A stretch of 64,000 bases of DNA, taken from NCBI GenBank assembly GCA_963751615.1, contig CAVVVG010000006.1, positions 186,001 through 250,000 of the forward strand, read 5' to 3'. Below are positions 43,923 to 52,225 of the stretch, one piece after another. Below the pieces are notes generated by a model. The model searched no databases. It saw only the letters and a list, made by a program, of their open reading frames with translations, and was not told the DNA's origin. This DNA is from Palsa-892 sp963751615 (GTDB lineage: Bacteria > Pseudomonadota > Alphaproteobacteria > Rhizobiales > Xanthobacteraceae). Position numbers and translations under genes: made by a program. How positions within the stretch are numbered: the first letter of the stretch is position 1; every line of letters begins with the position of its first letter.

Positions 43923-44740
43923 ATGACTATTCGCGCGACCAAGTCCAGTTTTGCGGAAAGTGAGGGTGGTTTGCCTATCCAGAATTCCTCGATGCCAGGC
44001 AAGCCATTTGTGTTGTACTCAAATGGCTTGATTCTGTGCCATTTGTGTTGTACTCAAATGGACGCACGGGAGAATCGATTGTGGGTACACCAGGTGAATT
44101 GGTGCGCTGTATCGCCGCCAGCCTGCGAATTTCGCAGCCGACGGTTGTACAATACGATCGAAATCTTGCCGCAGCTGGGCTCCGTTCAAAAGGGGGCCGA
44201 GGACTAAGCGCGGCAAGGGTTACTTCCAAAGATGCCGCAAATCTTCTGATAGCGATAGCTGGTGCGCCCATTTCGGGTGCATCCGTCAAAGAGACCCGGA
44301 AAACTTGGGAACGATACGCATTATTGCCGGCGCAGTCCGGATTCGGACCCCGATCTCTCGAGCCCGGACCAGGTCGAGTCCTCGGCGCACAAAAAGGTTT
44401 TCCTACCTTAACCCACTTGAAGCAGGGACATAAATTCGTTGATGCGCTAACAACTTTGATCGATAGCGTTCGGAGCGGCGACTTTGATGAAATCACCAAT
44501 AAAAAGGCTGAGGGACGAAAAAGCAGCGCGCAAGTAAGTTTTGATGCGCCGTTCATCCAAGCAACGATATTAATTTTGCCCGGAAGCGATTCCGCCATTT
44601 CGGTCAATTACCGTTTCGGTGGAATCGGGGAATTCAGCAGCGGTGGCGATCTCTTTCAGAGGAGATCGTTTGGTATGCAGACTCTCAGAGCAGTTGCTCA
44701 AATTACTGACTATTCTAAACAGCGCAGAAAAATGAGCTGA
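43923..44740 (+). pseudogene. hypothetical HTH-like protein interrupted by a 35-bp duplication
   Basis: From the ATG at 43923 the frame reads MTIRATKSSFAESEGGLPIQ and reaches KPFVLYSNG. A 35-bp duplication then changes frame, and the second copy again gives PFVLYSNG followed by RTGESIVGTPGELVRCIAAS. The body of about 220 residues includes LRISQPTVVQYDRNLAAAGL, suggesting a winged or HTH-type DNA-binding region, and ISVNYRFGGIGEF near the end. Removing the duplicate gives one protein of about 260 residues. A shortened form from GTG 44081 remains possible. Confidence 0.55.
44003..44061 (+). repeat. 35-bp tandem duplication of a hairpin-forming segment
   Basis: gccatttgtgttgtactcaa then atgg occurs at 44003-44026 and 44038-44061, with cttgattctgt between. 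Each copy is itself an inverted repeat (ccatttg / caaatgg, 9-base loop). The 35-base period breaks the reading frame. Confidence 0.8.
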
Positions 44741-44748
44741 GTTTTTTT

Positions 44749-45012
44749 ATGATGAGCAAAACTCAACAAAAATTCAAGCAACGCGACGCGGCGCGTTTCG
44801 GCATTTCCGTGCGCACGCTGAATTTGCGTTTCGAGACGCTTGGGCAGAGCTTTGGCCGCTGGCTTCTCGAGAATAGGCTAGATGCCTGTGGCAAGGCGCT
44901 GCGCGATCTTCGCCAACAGAGCAGCAGTATTTCCGAAATCGCTTATCGCTGGGGGTTCAACGACTTGTCACATTTCAACAAGGCGTTTCGCGCGAGCTTC
45001 GGCATGAACCCC
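44749..45012 (+). pseudogene. AraC-family regulator, C-terminal HTH fragment
   Basis: ARFGISVRTLNLRFETLGQS, IAYRWGFNDLSHFNKAFRAS and FGMNP form the two helix-turn-helix units of an AraC/XylS DNA-binding domain. The N-terminal sensor domain is missing, and the frame runs on past the domain into repeat sequence to 45315. A start at TTG/ATG near 44749 is open, but the protein lacks the family's normal length by about 200 residues. Confidence 0.7.
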
Positions 45013-45251
45013 CTCGGAAATGCGAGCCGAGTTCAACAAGTAGCAAGTATCGACCGCACTCTAATAAATTTATCGAGCGAAGGATCGACTAGCTTGCCAA
45101 GCTTTGCGTCATCCGGGACAGTTGAGTTGGACCAACAGGCTGAATTCACTTCTGGGGCAAAGCGGACGTGCCGCGTTCCGCGAAGAATGTCCGCTTACGC
45201 CTCCAAAGCCCCGGCCGCACCCACGACCTTACCCACTAGTGAGCGCTGGAT

Positions 45252-45314
45252 TGTAGCGATCGAGAGTGAACGTCTGCGAACGAGTTCGCTGCCGGGGAGG
45301 GACGTCGAACCCTA
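45252..45314 (+). repeat. second dispersed repeat, copy 2 (about 63 bp)
   Basis: tgtagcgatcgagagtgaac at one end and gagggacgtcgaaccctag at the other match 36911-36974 at about three quarters identity. It lies between the AraC fragment and the dioxygenase-like gene. The rest of 45013-45360 holds only a weak palindrome-like trace (aatgtccgctt near 45187). Confidence 0.6.
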
Positions 45315-45360
45315 GCATTCATTCTGCTAGTCTTGATTCCTATCGCTCAAAAGCTTGGCC

Positions 45361-45969
45361 ATGGTCATGAACGAACTATCGAAACCAACTCGCCGCCGAT
45401 TTCTGCTCAACACCGGCATCCTTGCCGCCGGATGGGAACTTTCCTGTGCGGGTGCTGTCCTGGCGCAAGAACTTGCGCCGACGCCTGCCTGTCGCGATGG
45501 CGATGAACCGACCGTCCATCAGACTGAGGGGCCGTTTTTCAAGCCAAGATCGCCGGAGCGCAGTGACCTTCGCGAGCCCGGCGCTGGGGGCCGTCTTCTC
45601 GAACTTTCTGGCTTTGTGTTGACAAGACGCTGTCGCCCGCTTCGCGGCGCGGTAGTCGATCTCTGGCATGCTGATAACAAGGGCGAATATGACAATATCG
45701 GTTTCCGATATCGTGGCCATGTCACCACCGGGCTCGACGGCGCTTTTCGTTTCCGCACCATCGTCCCGGAGCTCTATTCCGGCCGCACAAGGCACTATCA
45801 CGTCAAGGTTCAGGCGCCGGGCAGCCGCCTGCTCACCACGCAACTCTATTTCCCCAACGAGCCAGCCAACTTGCGTGATGGCCTGTTTCAGCGCGAATTG
45901 CTGATACGGGTAGCGGACACCAGCGACAGTCTCACTGGCCAGTTCGATTTCGTGCTCAATATCCGTTAG
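45361..45969 (+). CDS. Tat-exported intradiol dioxygenase-like protein
   Basis: The 202-residue protein starts with a twin-arginine signal (TRRRFLLNTGILAAG ... AVLAQ). The mature domain has TEGPFFKP, a first Tyr region DLWHADNKGEYDNIGFRYRG, and a second Tyr/His site in SGRTRHYHVKVQAPGS, the pattern of non-haem Fe(III) intradiol ring-cleavage dioxygenases (protocatechuate 3,4-dioxygenase beta-like). Export to the periplasm is unusual for the catabolic enzymes but typical of this subgroup. The aromatic substrate is unknown. Several start codons occur close together. Confidence 0.82.
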   Translation: MVMNELSKPTRRRFLLNTGILAAGWELSCAGAVLAQELAPTPACRDGDEPTVHQTEGPFFKPRSPERSDLREPGAGGRLLELSGFVLTRRCRPLRGAVVDLWHADNKGEYDNIGFRYRGHVTTGLDGAFRFRTIVPELYSGRTRHYHVKVQAPGSRLLTTQLYFPNEPANLRDGLFQRELLIRVADTSDSLTGQFDFVLNIR

Positions 45970-45997
45970 GACGTTTGCACTCGTGTCTTCGTTGGCG

Positions 45998-46032
45998 ATG
46001 TCCGCTTTACCCCCAATAGCGGACATTTGTCG
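45998..46032 (+). repeat. dispersed palindromic repeat, copy 3 (best preserved)
   Basis: atgtccgctttaccccc then aatagcggacatttgtcg has intact arms (tgtccgct / agcggaca) around an 11-base centre. Similar copies lie at 35525 and 36990. Short palindromes with this tgtccgct arm are frequent in this bacterial group. Confidence 0.7.
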
Positions 46033-46128
46033 CATCTGCCGGAATGTCCGTTAAGTGCCAGAAGCGACACTGCCGCAACTCATATCGTTGTCGAAGGCAG
46101 CAAGTGTCTTATAGTAGTTCGCTCGCAC

Positions 46129-47112
46129 TCACTTGATATTGAATGTCGTTCTCAGAAAGCTCTTCACGCTCGCGAGCGTCGCCTCGTACGCAACGGCGTT
46201 GTAGCCAAATTGCCACCCTCGCTCTAAACACGGATCGCTGAAGTCGTATGGCTTGCCGGTCTTGCTATTCAAGATTTGACCGTTTGCGCCTTCTTCCAAC
46301 CAACAATTGCGTGCCGAAAGGGCCTGGGGCAGTTTGACCGGATTTGGGAATTCAACCTTGTCATACCAGTGAAGCGCATCAGGAAATTCCGTAAGGGTCA
46401 CGTCCACACCCGCCTTCTTCATGCGTTCGACAAAGAAACGGCACTGTTCGATTGAGACGGCCTCGTCGGGAATACCCTGAAATAGCCGAATTGGTTTGCC
46501 GGTGCTCACTGTATCCTCGCGAAACGTCCTGCACAGAGAATAGAGGCCGATATGCGCCGCGAATTGAGTGGTGCTCGGGCCATACATTTTGCGGAAGCGT
46601 TCACTGCTCGAATAGACGGCAGCGACGGTGCCATATGAGAACCCCATGATCGCAATTCGCGCGGGATCAATGAGCGGATTTTCCGCCAACAAGCCAAGCG
46701 CGCGATAGGCATCGAACATGATCGCAAGGGGCGACAATTGCGTCTGATCGTTCATATTCAGTAGGCCACGGCCGGCAAAACTGTCGAGGATGAATGTTGC
46801 GACTCCGATGCTGCCAAGCTCGCGCGCCCAGCGTTCATGACTGGAGTCGGCGCTGCCAAGACCTGGAACCAATATGACTGCCGGAAGTTTTCCAGTTTGT
46901 TGGGCGGCCGGTCCGGGCAGGTGTAATTCTCCCGCCAAGGTGGCCGGTTTGCCGTTCGCATCGCCGGTCAAAAATTGCTGCGTTGTCAGTGTGACCGTTG
47001 GAACGGAAATAATTTGCACCCGATAAAATTGTTCTGGCTTCTGCTGGCCGTATGCCGCTGTTCCGAAGATTAGCATTGCTATTAGGCCAGAAACGTAGAT
47101 CGCGCTTTTCAT
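46129..47112 (-). CDS. secreted dienelactone hydrolase-like alpha/beta hydrolase
   Basis: The 327-residue protein has a signal peptide (SAIYVSGLIAMLIFGTAAYG) and an alpha/beta-hydrolase core: LPAVILVPGLGSADSSHERW (oxyanion region), the nucleophile elbow GFSYGTVAA, a probable acid in FQGIPDEAVS and the His in FPDALHWYD. Substrates could be esters or lactones in the periplasm. Confidence 0.85.
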   Translation of the reverse strand: MKSAIYVSGLIAMLIFGTAAYGQQKPEQFYRVQIISVPTVTLTTQQFLTGDANGKPATLAGELHLPGPAAQQTGKLPAVILVPGLGSADSSHERWARELGSIGVATFILDSFAGRGLLNMNDQTQLSPLAIMFDAYRALGLLAENPLIDPARIAIMGFSYGTVAAVYSSSERFRKMYGPSTTQFAAHIGLYSLCRTFREDTVSTGKPIRLFQGIPDEAVSIEQCRFFVERMKKAGVDVTLTEFPDALHWYDKVEFPNPVKLPQALSARNCWLEEGANGQILNSKTGKPYDFSDPCLERGWQFGYNAVAYEATLASVKSFLRTTFNIK

Positions 47113-47148
47113 GGCACAGTCCTCAATAGATAACTTCTAATTTTAAAG

Positions 47149-47256
47149 GGCAATCCGATCAAGCTGTCGGGTTATGAGGACGCCACAACGCGGCCGCCGG
47201 CACCGGCGCTCGACGGCGACCGGCAGGCCATCCTCGACTGGCTCGGTCTCAACTAG
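47149..47256 (+). pseudogene. C-terminal end of a CaiB/BaiF CoA transferase
   Basis: The frame ending TAG at 47254-47256 reads GNPIKLSGYEDATTRPPAPA then LDGDRQAILDWLGLN, which is how many family III CoA transferases end. Nothing of the rest of the gene is present. The text is much GC-richer than the hydrolase gene beside it, and the boundary lies near 47145. Confidence 0.6.
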
Positions 47257-47758
47257 CGGTCTGCCGCCAGGCCGTCAGGCGCGGCAGCCAGCGCGGAACG
47301 TTCTCGCGATAGGTTTTGTATTCGTCACCGAAGCTGCGGCCCAGCGTCGGTTCTTCATAGCCCAGCACGAACAGATGGAAGGCGAGCCACACGACCGCCG
47401 CGTACCACAGCAGCGCCACAGCGCCGAGCAGCAGCGCTTCGCCGAGGACGATGGCGACAACGCCGACATACATCGGGTTGCGCACGCGGCGATAGAACCC
47501 CGTGACCACAAGGTGCTGCGGCGGCGCGATCGGGGCGGGCGTGCCGAGCCCTTCGAGCGCGAAGCGCAAAAACGAATTGAGCAGCGGCACAAGTCCGAGG
47601 AACACGAGCACCCCGCCGACGATGCGGAGCCAGTCCTGCCCGAACAACGCCGGCTGCATCTCGCCGCGCGAAATCGCCCAGGGCAGAAATCCCGCCACGG
47701 TACCCGGCGCGATCACGAAGAAGACGGCAGAGCCCAATGCGGCCCAGAATTTGCGCAT
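47249..47758 (-). CDS. isoprenylcysteine carboxyl methyltransferase-like (ICMT/PEMT) membrane protein
   Basis: The start MRKFWAALGSAVFF at 47758 has an AAGGAGA site 7 bases upstream. The 169-residue protein has four or five hydrophobic segments and the cofactor motif VVTGFYRRVRNPMYVGVVAI, followed by LGYEEPTLGRSFGDEYKTYR, the RHPxY ... EExxLxxxFGxxYxxY pattern of ICMT/PEMT-like methyltransferases. Its base composition is well above that of its neighbours, suggesting recent transfer along with the CoA transferase tail. Confidence 0.85.
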   Translation of the reverse strand: MRKFWAALGSAVFFVIAPGTVAGFLPWAISRGEMQPALFGQDWLRIVGGVLVFLGLVPLLNSFLRFALEGLGTPAPIAPPQHLVVTGFYRRVRNPMYVGVVAIVLGEALLLGAVALLWYAAVVWLAFHLFVLGYEEPTLGRSFGDEYKTYRENVPRWLPRLTAWRQTAS

Positions 47759-47914
47759 CGCCCGTCTCCTTTTAACCGACATTCCCCGGATGACCCCGAG
47801 TTGAGGCGGAAAATACCGCATTTCCGAGGTGCCTTCAGGATTGTGGGTCACTTTGTGGGCGAGAACAAAAGGTACCGTAACAAATCAACAAAATCATAGG
47901 CTTACGAAGTATTT

Positions 47915-48004
47915 TGGCGGACAGGGTGGGATTCGAACCCACGGAAGACTTGCGCCTTCGGCGGTTTTCAAGACCGCTGCCTTAAACCACTCGGCCACCT
48001 GTCC
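47915..48004 (-). tRNA. tRNA-Ser (anticodon TGA)
   Basis: On the minus strand, GGACAGG pairs with CCTGTCC as acceptor stem, GTGGCCGAGTGG forms the D arm, and the anticodon loop CTTGAAA gives TGA. A long variable arm typical of serine tRNAs and the TTCGAAT T-loop follow. The CCA end is encoded. Length is 90 nt. Confidence 0.95.
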
Positions 48005-48256
48005 GATTTGGACCTTTGCGAGATTGAGCCCAGTTTTGCAAGCATCTGAGACGTTTTCCGCGAACCATTCCAATCGTTAACCACAAATCGTGACAGGTCG
48101 CATTTTCGCCCTAGTCAGGCGACGTTCTATGAAGCGGAATGCGGAAGTTCCGGGATTCTCTCGGAAAGACGGCCATAATCCCGAATCATTTAATTTCAGC
48201 CAAGTGCGCTCTCCTTCATGCTATCGTACTTTGGCTAACGGAGCGGCAGCTTGCGT

Positions 48257-49165
48257 ATGGGGCGTCGGGAAAATCCATATAATTTGTTTGCCGCGTGTGC
48301 GAGTTTGCCTCGCATTTGGACTGTATTTCTTGTCTGCCCCTTGCTCGCCAATTGCGCTTCATCCGACAAATTCGCTCGGCAAGTCGATCCGCAATATGGC
48401 GTAGCCTCCAGTCCCCGTGTTGTCGAAGAGGGGAAGCCCATTCCAAAGGGAGGCGGTACTTATCGTATAGGCAAGCCTTATCAACTGGCGGGCCGAACTT
48501 TCATTCCCGAACATGATCCCAGTTACACCGAAGAAGGCATGGCTTCGTGGTACGGGGTGGATTTTCATGGCCGATTGACCGCGAATGGCGAGGTCTACGA
48601 CAAGGATGCAATTTCGGCTGCACATAAAACATTGCCTATTCCATGCTATGCGCGCGTTACAAATCTATCGAACGGGCGTTCGATTATTGTGCGTGTAAAT
48701 GATCGTGGCCCTTATGCAAGGGACCGTGTGATTGATCTTTCTTCCAAGGCGGCCGAATTGCTCCACTATAAGAGCATTGGTGTTGCACGCGTTCGCGTTG
48801 ACTACGTAGGTCCAGCTTCACTCGAGGGTTCTAACGATCAGAAATTAGTAGCGACTTTGCGCCAAGGCGAGCCGGCACCGGCACCTTCGCCCGTACTGCT
48901 CGCGTCTAATAATTCTTTTATCCCTCAATATGCTCGCACTGCTTCTTTCATGCGAGATGGTGACGTTCCGAGCCCATCACAGCGTCCATTTGAACTTGGT
49001 AGATACTCGTCACCGCGAAGCGATCAACAGAATATGGACATTGCGTCCCCGATGAGATCCTCTCGTATTTCACCTACAAGCACGTCGCCGGGATTAGTAG
49101 AAGCTCCTTATTCGGCAGCGTCATCGAACGTTTCGAGCTTCGTTTCCGGCCGCGGGCTGTACTGA
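48257..49165 (+). CDS. rlpA: RlpA-type septal peptidoglycan lytic transglycosylase
   Basis: The 302-residue lipoprotein has a signal sequence with lipobox LLANCAS. The double-psi beta-barrel domain carries GMASWYGVDFHGRLTANGEV, SAAHKTLPIPCYARVTN and VRVNDRGPYARDRVIDLS. RlpA cleaves stem-peptide-free (denuded) glycan, often at the septum. No C-terminal SPOR domain is present; the last 100 residues are Ser/Pro-rich. It heads a conserved group with dacA, tmk, holB, metG and tatD. Confidence 0.92.
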   Translation: MGRRENPYNLFAACASLPRIWTVFLVCPLLANCASSDKFARQVDPQYGVASSPRVVEEGKPIPKGGGTYRIGKPYQLAGRTFIPEHDPSYTEEGMASWYGVDFHGRLTANGEVYDKDAISAAHKTLPIPCYARVTNLSNGRSIIVRVNDRGPYARDRVIDLSSKAAELLHYKSIGVARVRVDYVGPASLEGSNDQKLVATLRQGEPAPAPSPVLLASNNSFIPQYARTASFMRDGDVPSPSQRPFELGRYSSPRSDQQNMDIASPMRSSRISPTSTSPGLVEAPYSAASSNVSSFVSGRGLY

Positions 49166-49243
49166 ATTTTCATTTGATGAACCGTTGAACGGAACACCGC
49201 GCGCTTGTAGATACATGCCCGTATCCGACATAGGGAGCATCAG

Positions 49244-50479
49244 GTGCTTGGATCAAGTCGCATCAAGTACCGAGCTGGCTGGCGTCAACTTTGTTTCTTT
49301 TTTGTCTTCTCATCCGGATTGATACCAGCAATAGCGATCGCGCAATTTGCATCCTCCGGACCGAATAACCCACCGCAAGTTACCGCGACCCAAGCCATAC
49401 TGATCGATTATGAAAACGGCAGCATCCTTTATGAAAAGGCTGCCGATACTCCAATTCCACCGGCAAGCTTAACCAAACTCATGACCATGGAACTGGTCTT
49501 TCAAGCGCTCCAAGAACGGAGGCTCACGCTTGATCAAGAGATCCTGATTAGCCCTTACGCATGGAGAACCGGGGGTGCTGTATCTCACGGCTCGACAATG
49601 TTTGCTTCCGTCAATAGCCGGATAAAGGTCGAAGATCTCATCCAGGGCGTCGTCGTAGTGTCCGGAAACGATGCGGCCATTGCATTTGCCGAGGAGCTGG
49701 AAGGAAACGAAAATTTATTTGCAAAGCGGATGACAGAACGCGCAGCAGAACTCGGATTGAAGAGTGCTGTATTTCGAAACGCGACAGGCATTTATGCGCC
49801 CGATCACAAAATTTCCGTGCGAGACCTTGCCAAGCTCAGTCGGCATATCATCAGCGAATATCCCGAATTTTTTCCCTATTACAGCCAGCGTGAATTTACT
49901 TGGAATAAAATTAAGCAGCAAAATCGCAATCCGCTGTTTGACATGGGAATTGGCGCCGACGGAATGAAAACTGGCTATGTCAAAGAATCTGGATATAGTT
50001 TAGTGGGCACCGCAGTACAAAATGAGAATCGCTTAATACTTGTCATCTCGGGTTCGCCTTCTATTAAAGAGCGCGGCGAAGATGCCAAAAAACTTCTTGA
50101 GTGGGCATTTAAGAATTTCGATCCACGGCCACTTGTCAAGGAAGGGGCGATCGTCGCCGAAGCGCAGGTGTTCGGGGGTGACCGCGGCCGCGTTCCGTTA
50201 GTAAGCGAAAAGCAGGTGAAGGTTTTTCTTCCCAAAGGTTCGAATGACCGCCTGCTCATACGCGCAACTTTTGTGGGTCCTTTAAAGGCACCGATTGTAA
50301 AAGGTAAAGAAGTGGCGCGGCTAAAGGCTTGGCGGGGGGAGCGCCTTGTACTCGATGCCCCCCTAATCGCCGGTGAGAATGTAGGCGAGGGTGGCATTGT
50401 GCGGCGTGCTATGGACGGAATTTACGAATTTGGTGTCAATCTTGTACGTAGCGCGCTCTCGAACTTCAAGAAAACATAG
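49244..50479 (+). CDS. dacA: D-alanyl-D-alanine carboxypeptidase (PBP5/6 type)
   Basis: This 411-residue periplasmic enzyme removes the terminal D-Ala of peptidoglycan stems. The serine motif is PPASLTKLMTMELVF, SGNDAAIAFAEEL the second motif, and GADGMKTGYVKESGYS the KTG-type third motif. A signal peptide precedes it, and the C-terminal region contains the beta-rich domain and an amphipathic end. Translation starts at GTG 49244. Confidence 0.93.
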   Translation: MLGSSRIKYRAGWRQLCFFFVFSSGLIPAIAIAQFASSGPNNPPQVTATQAILIDYENGSILYEKAADTPIPPASLTKLMTMELVFQALQERRLTLDQEILISPYAWRTGGAVSHGSTMFASVNSRIKVEDLIQGVVVVSGNDAAIAFAEELEGNENLFAKRMTERAAELGLKSAVFRNATGIYAPDHKISVRDLAKLSRHIISEYPEFFPYYSQREFTWNKIKQQNRNPLFDMGIGADGMKTGYVKESGYSLVGTAVQNENRLILVISGSPSIKERGEDAKKLLEWAFKNFDPRPLVKEGAIVAEAQVFGGDRGRVPLVSEKQVKVFLPKGSNDRLLIRATFVGPLKAPIVKGKEVARLKAWRGERLVLDAPLIAGENVGEGGIVRRAMDGIYEFGVNLVRSALSNFKKT

Positions 50480-50484
50480 TCTAT

Positions 50485-51162
50485 ATGCGCGCCATGACAA
50501 TGACAGGTCGGTTCATAACCTTCGAAGGCGGGGAGGGCGCCGGAAAGACAACGCAGGTAAAGCGCCTTGCCCATCGTCTGCGATTGCTCGGCCATGAAGT
50601 CGTAGAAACGCGTGAACCGGGCGGTTCGCCGGGTGCCGAAGCGATCCGGCATTTAATCTTGAACGGCATTGCCAAACCGTTGGGTACCGAGGCGGAGGCG
50701 TTGCTGTTTGCCGCCGCGCGCGATGACCATATGGTCACTACAATCCGCCCGGCACTTCAGCGTGGTGCGTGGGTTCTCTGCGATCGTTTCATTGATTCGA
50801 CACGCGTTTATCAAGGTGCACTTGGCAACGTTGATCCACGTCTCATTCGGTCGTTGGAAAAAGTGGTAGTCGGCAACGATATGCCAGATCTGACAATTAT
50901 TCTCGACGTTAACCCGGAGATCGGTCTTGCTCGCGTCCAGCAGCGTGGCGAAGGGACTAATCGCTTTGAGGCCGAGAGCCTCGACTTCCACCGCCAATTA
51001 CGGGCTGCGTATCGCGATATAACTGAGCAAGAACCGGAACGTTGCGCGCTCATCGATGCAAACAACACCGAAGATGTCATTGCAGTTAGAATTTGGAAGA
51101 TCGTTTCGGACCGTTTGTTACGCCCCTTGCGGGCTGAAAATCAGCCGCGGGCTGTCGGTTGA
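50485..51162 (+). CDS. tmk: thymidylate kinase
   Basis: Tmk phosphorylates dTMP to dTDP. FEGGEGAGKTTQVKRLAHRL is the P-loop and TREPGGSPGAEAIR the DRX-type substrate region; DRFIDSTRVYQG completes the set. The 225-residue length is normal. Several ATGs lie within the first 20 bases, and the true start may be 50500. The gene overlaps holB by four bases. Confidence 0.95.
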   Translation: MRAMTMTGRFITFEGGEGAGKTTQVKRLAHRLRLLGHEVVETREPGGSPGAEAIRHLILNGIAKPLGTEAEALLFAAARDDHMVTTIRPALQRGAWVLCDRFIDSTRVYQGALGNVDPRLIRSLEKVVVGNDMPDLTIILDVNPEIGLARVQQRGEGTNRFEAESLDFHRQLRAAYRDITEQEPERCALIDANNTEDVIAVRIWKIVSDRLLRPLRAENQPRAVG

Positions 51163-52196
51163 AAAACGAAATCGAGCGTAGGGAGGGAGATCGGCTCTCC
51201 GGTGCCCCTCGCCCTCGGGAAAATACAGTACTAATCGGCCACAAAGAGGCTGAGTCCGAAATATTGGCTGCCTGGAATGCACAGCGATTACCTCACGCCA
51301 TTCTTATTGGAGGGCCAGAAGGAATTGGAAAGGCAACCTTGGCATATCGGATCGCACGTTTTGTGCTTTCGAATCCCGGTCGGAACGCTAAGAGTCTTGA
51401 ATTATCCAGTGATGATCCGATAGTGCGACAAATCGCATCACTCTCGCATCCCGACTTCCTCGTCTTGCATCGCATCTCTCCCGAGGAAGATAAAAATCCG
51501 CCGACCGAAATTTCGGCTGTCGAAGTTCGCCGCGTATCGAAGTTTTTTGGATCGACGGCCGCCTATGGCGGCTATCGCGTCTGCGTCGTGGATTCGCTAG
51601 ATGAACTAAATAGATACGGGGCAAACTCTTTACTGAAAACTTTGGAAGAACCGCCTGCACGCTCGCTCTTTCTGCTCATATCTCATTCACCAGGACGCCT
51701 GCTGGCGACCATACGGTCACGTTGTCAAAAGATGCAGTTGCGCCCCCTTTCTACCGACGAAGTCTCTCGGGCTTTAACTAAAATATCTATCCAAATAGAG
51801 GAATTCCCGCACGAGAGAATAAAAGAGGCCGCACAAGCCAGTGGTGGCAGCGTGCGAAAAGCCTTGGCGCTAATTCTAGGTGAGGGGCTAGACGTTCGAA
51901 ATCTTACGGAGAAGCTGCTCTCGCGTCTGCCCGAAACCGACGGCGAGGAAATGCAAAAACTCGGCGATTCGCTTCGTACGGACGAGGGATTTTTCACTTT
52001 CGCTGAGACGGTCGAAGATTGGCTTGCTATTGCGGCGACCAATACAACGGAGTCTTCGGCTCGTCTTGCACGATTTGCCGAGACATGGGAAAATGTTCAT
52101 CGCGCGGCGATCGAAACGGATGCTTATGGACTTGATCGTAAGCCGCTGGTTTTTCAGGTATTCTCAATGCTTGCCGAGGCTACGCAGCACGCTTAA
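51159..52196 (+). CDS. holB: DNA polymerase III delta prime subunit
   Basis: HolB is a stator subunit of the clamp loader. The 345-residue protein begins at a TTG inside the tmk stop. Its AAA+ module has AILIGGPEGIGKATLAYRIA, NSLLKTLEEPPARSLFLLIS and SPGRLLATIRSRCQKMQL (the SRC motif). It lies directly between tmk and metG, the usual order in this group. Confidence 0.93.
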   Translation: MKNEIERREGDRLSGAPRPRENTVLIGHKEAESEILAAWNAQRLPHAILIGGPEGIGKATLAYRIARFVLSNPGRNAKSLELSSDDPIVRQIASLSHPDFLVLHRISPEEDKNPPTEISAVEVRRVSKFFGSTAAYGGYRVCVVDSLDELNRYGANSLLKTLEEPPARSLFLLISHSPGRLLATIRSRCQKMQLRPLSTDEVSRALTKISIQIEEFPHERIKEAAQASGGSVRKALALILGEGLDVRNLTEKLLSRLPETDGEEMQKLGDSLRTDEGFFTFAETVEDWLAIAATNTTESSARLARFAETWENVHRAAIETDAYGLDRKPLVFQVFSMLAEATQHA

Positions 52197-52225
52197 CGCG
52201 AGGCGGGCGTGTTCAAAGGTTTAAC

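Noticed and set aside
44003..44061. Palindromic direct repeats as a plain operator pair
   Set aside because: The two copies encode the same peptide and the flanking frames join if one copy is removed, so coding duplication is the simpler reading. The operator idea is kept only as an alternative.
47174..47899. Long + strand open frame of about 240 codons
   Set aside because: It is antisense to the GC-rich methyltransferase gene, has Arg/His-rich composition typical of a shadow frame, and no family resemblance.
47915..48004. tRNA-Ser as an integration site
   Set aside because: I looked for a second copy of the tRNA 3' end nearby and for an integrase gene; neither is visible.
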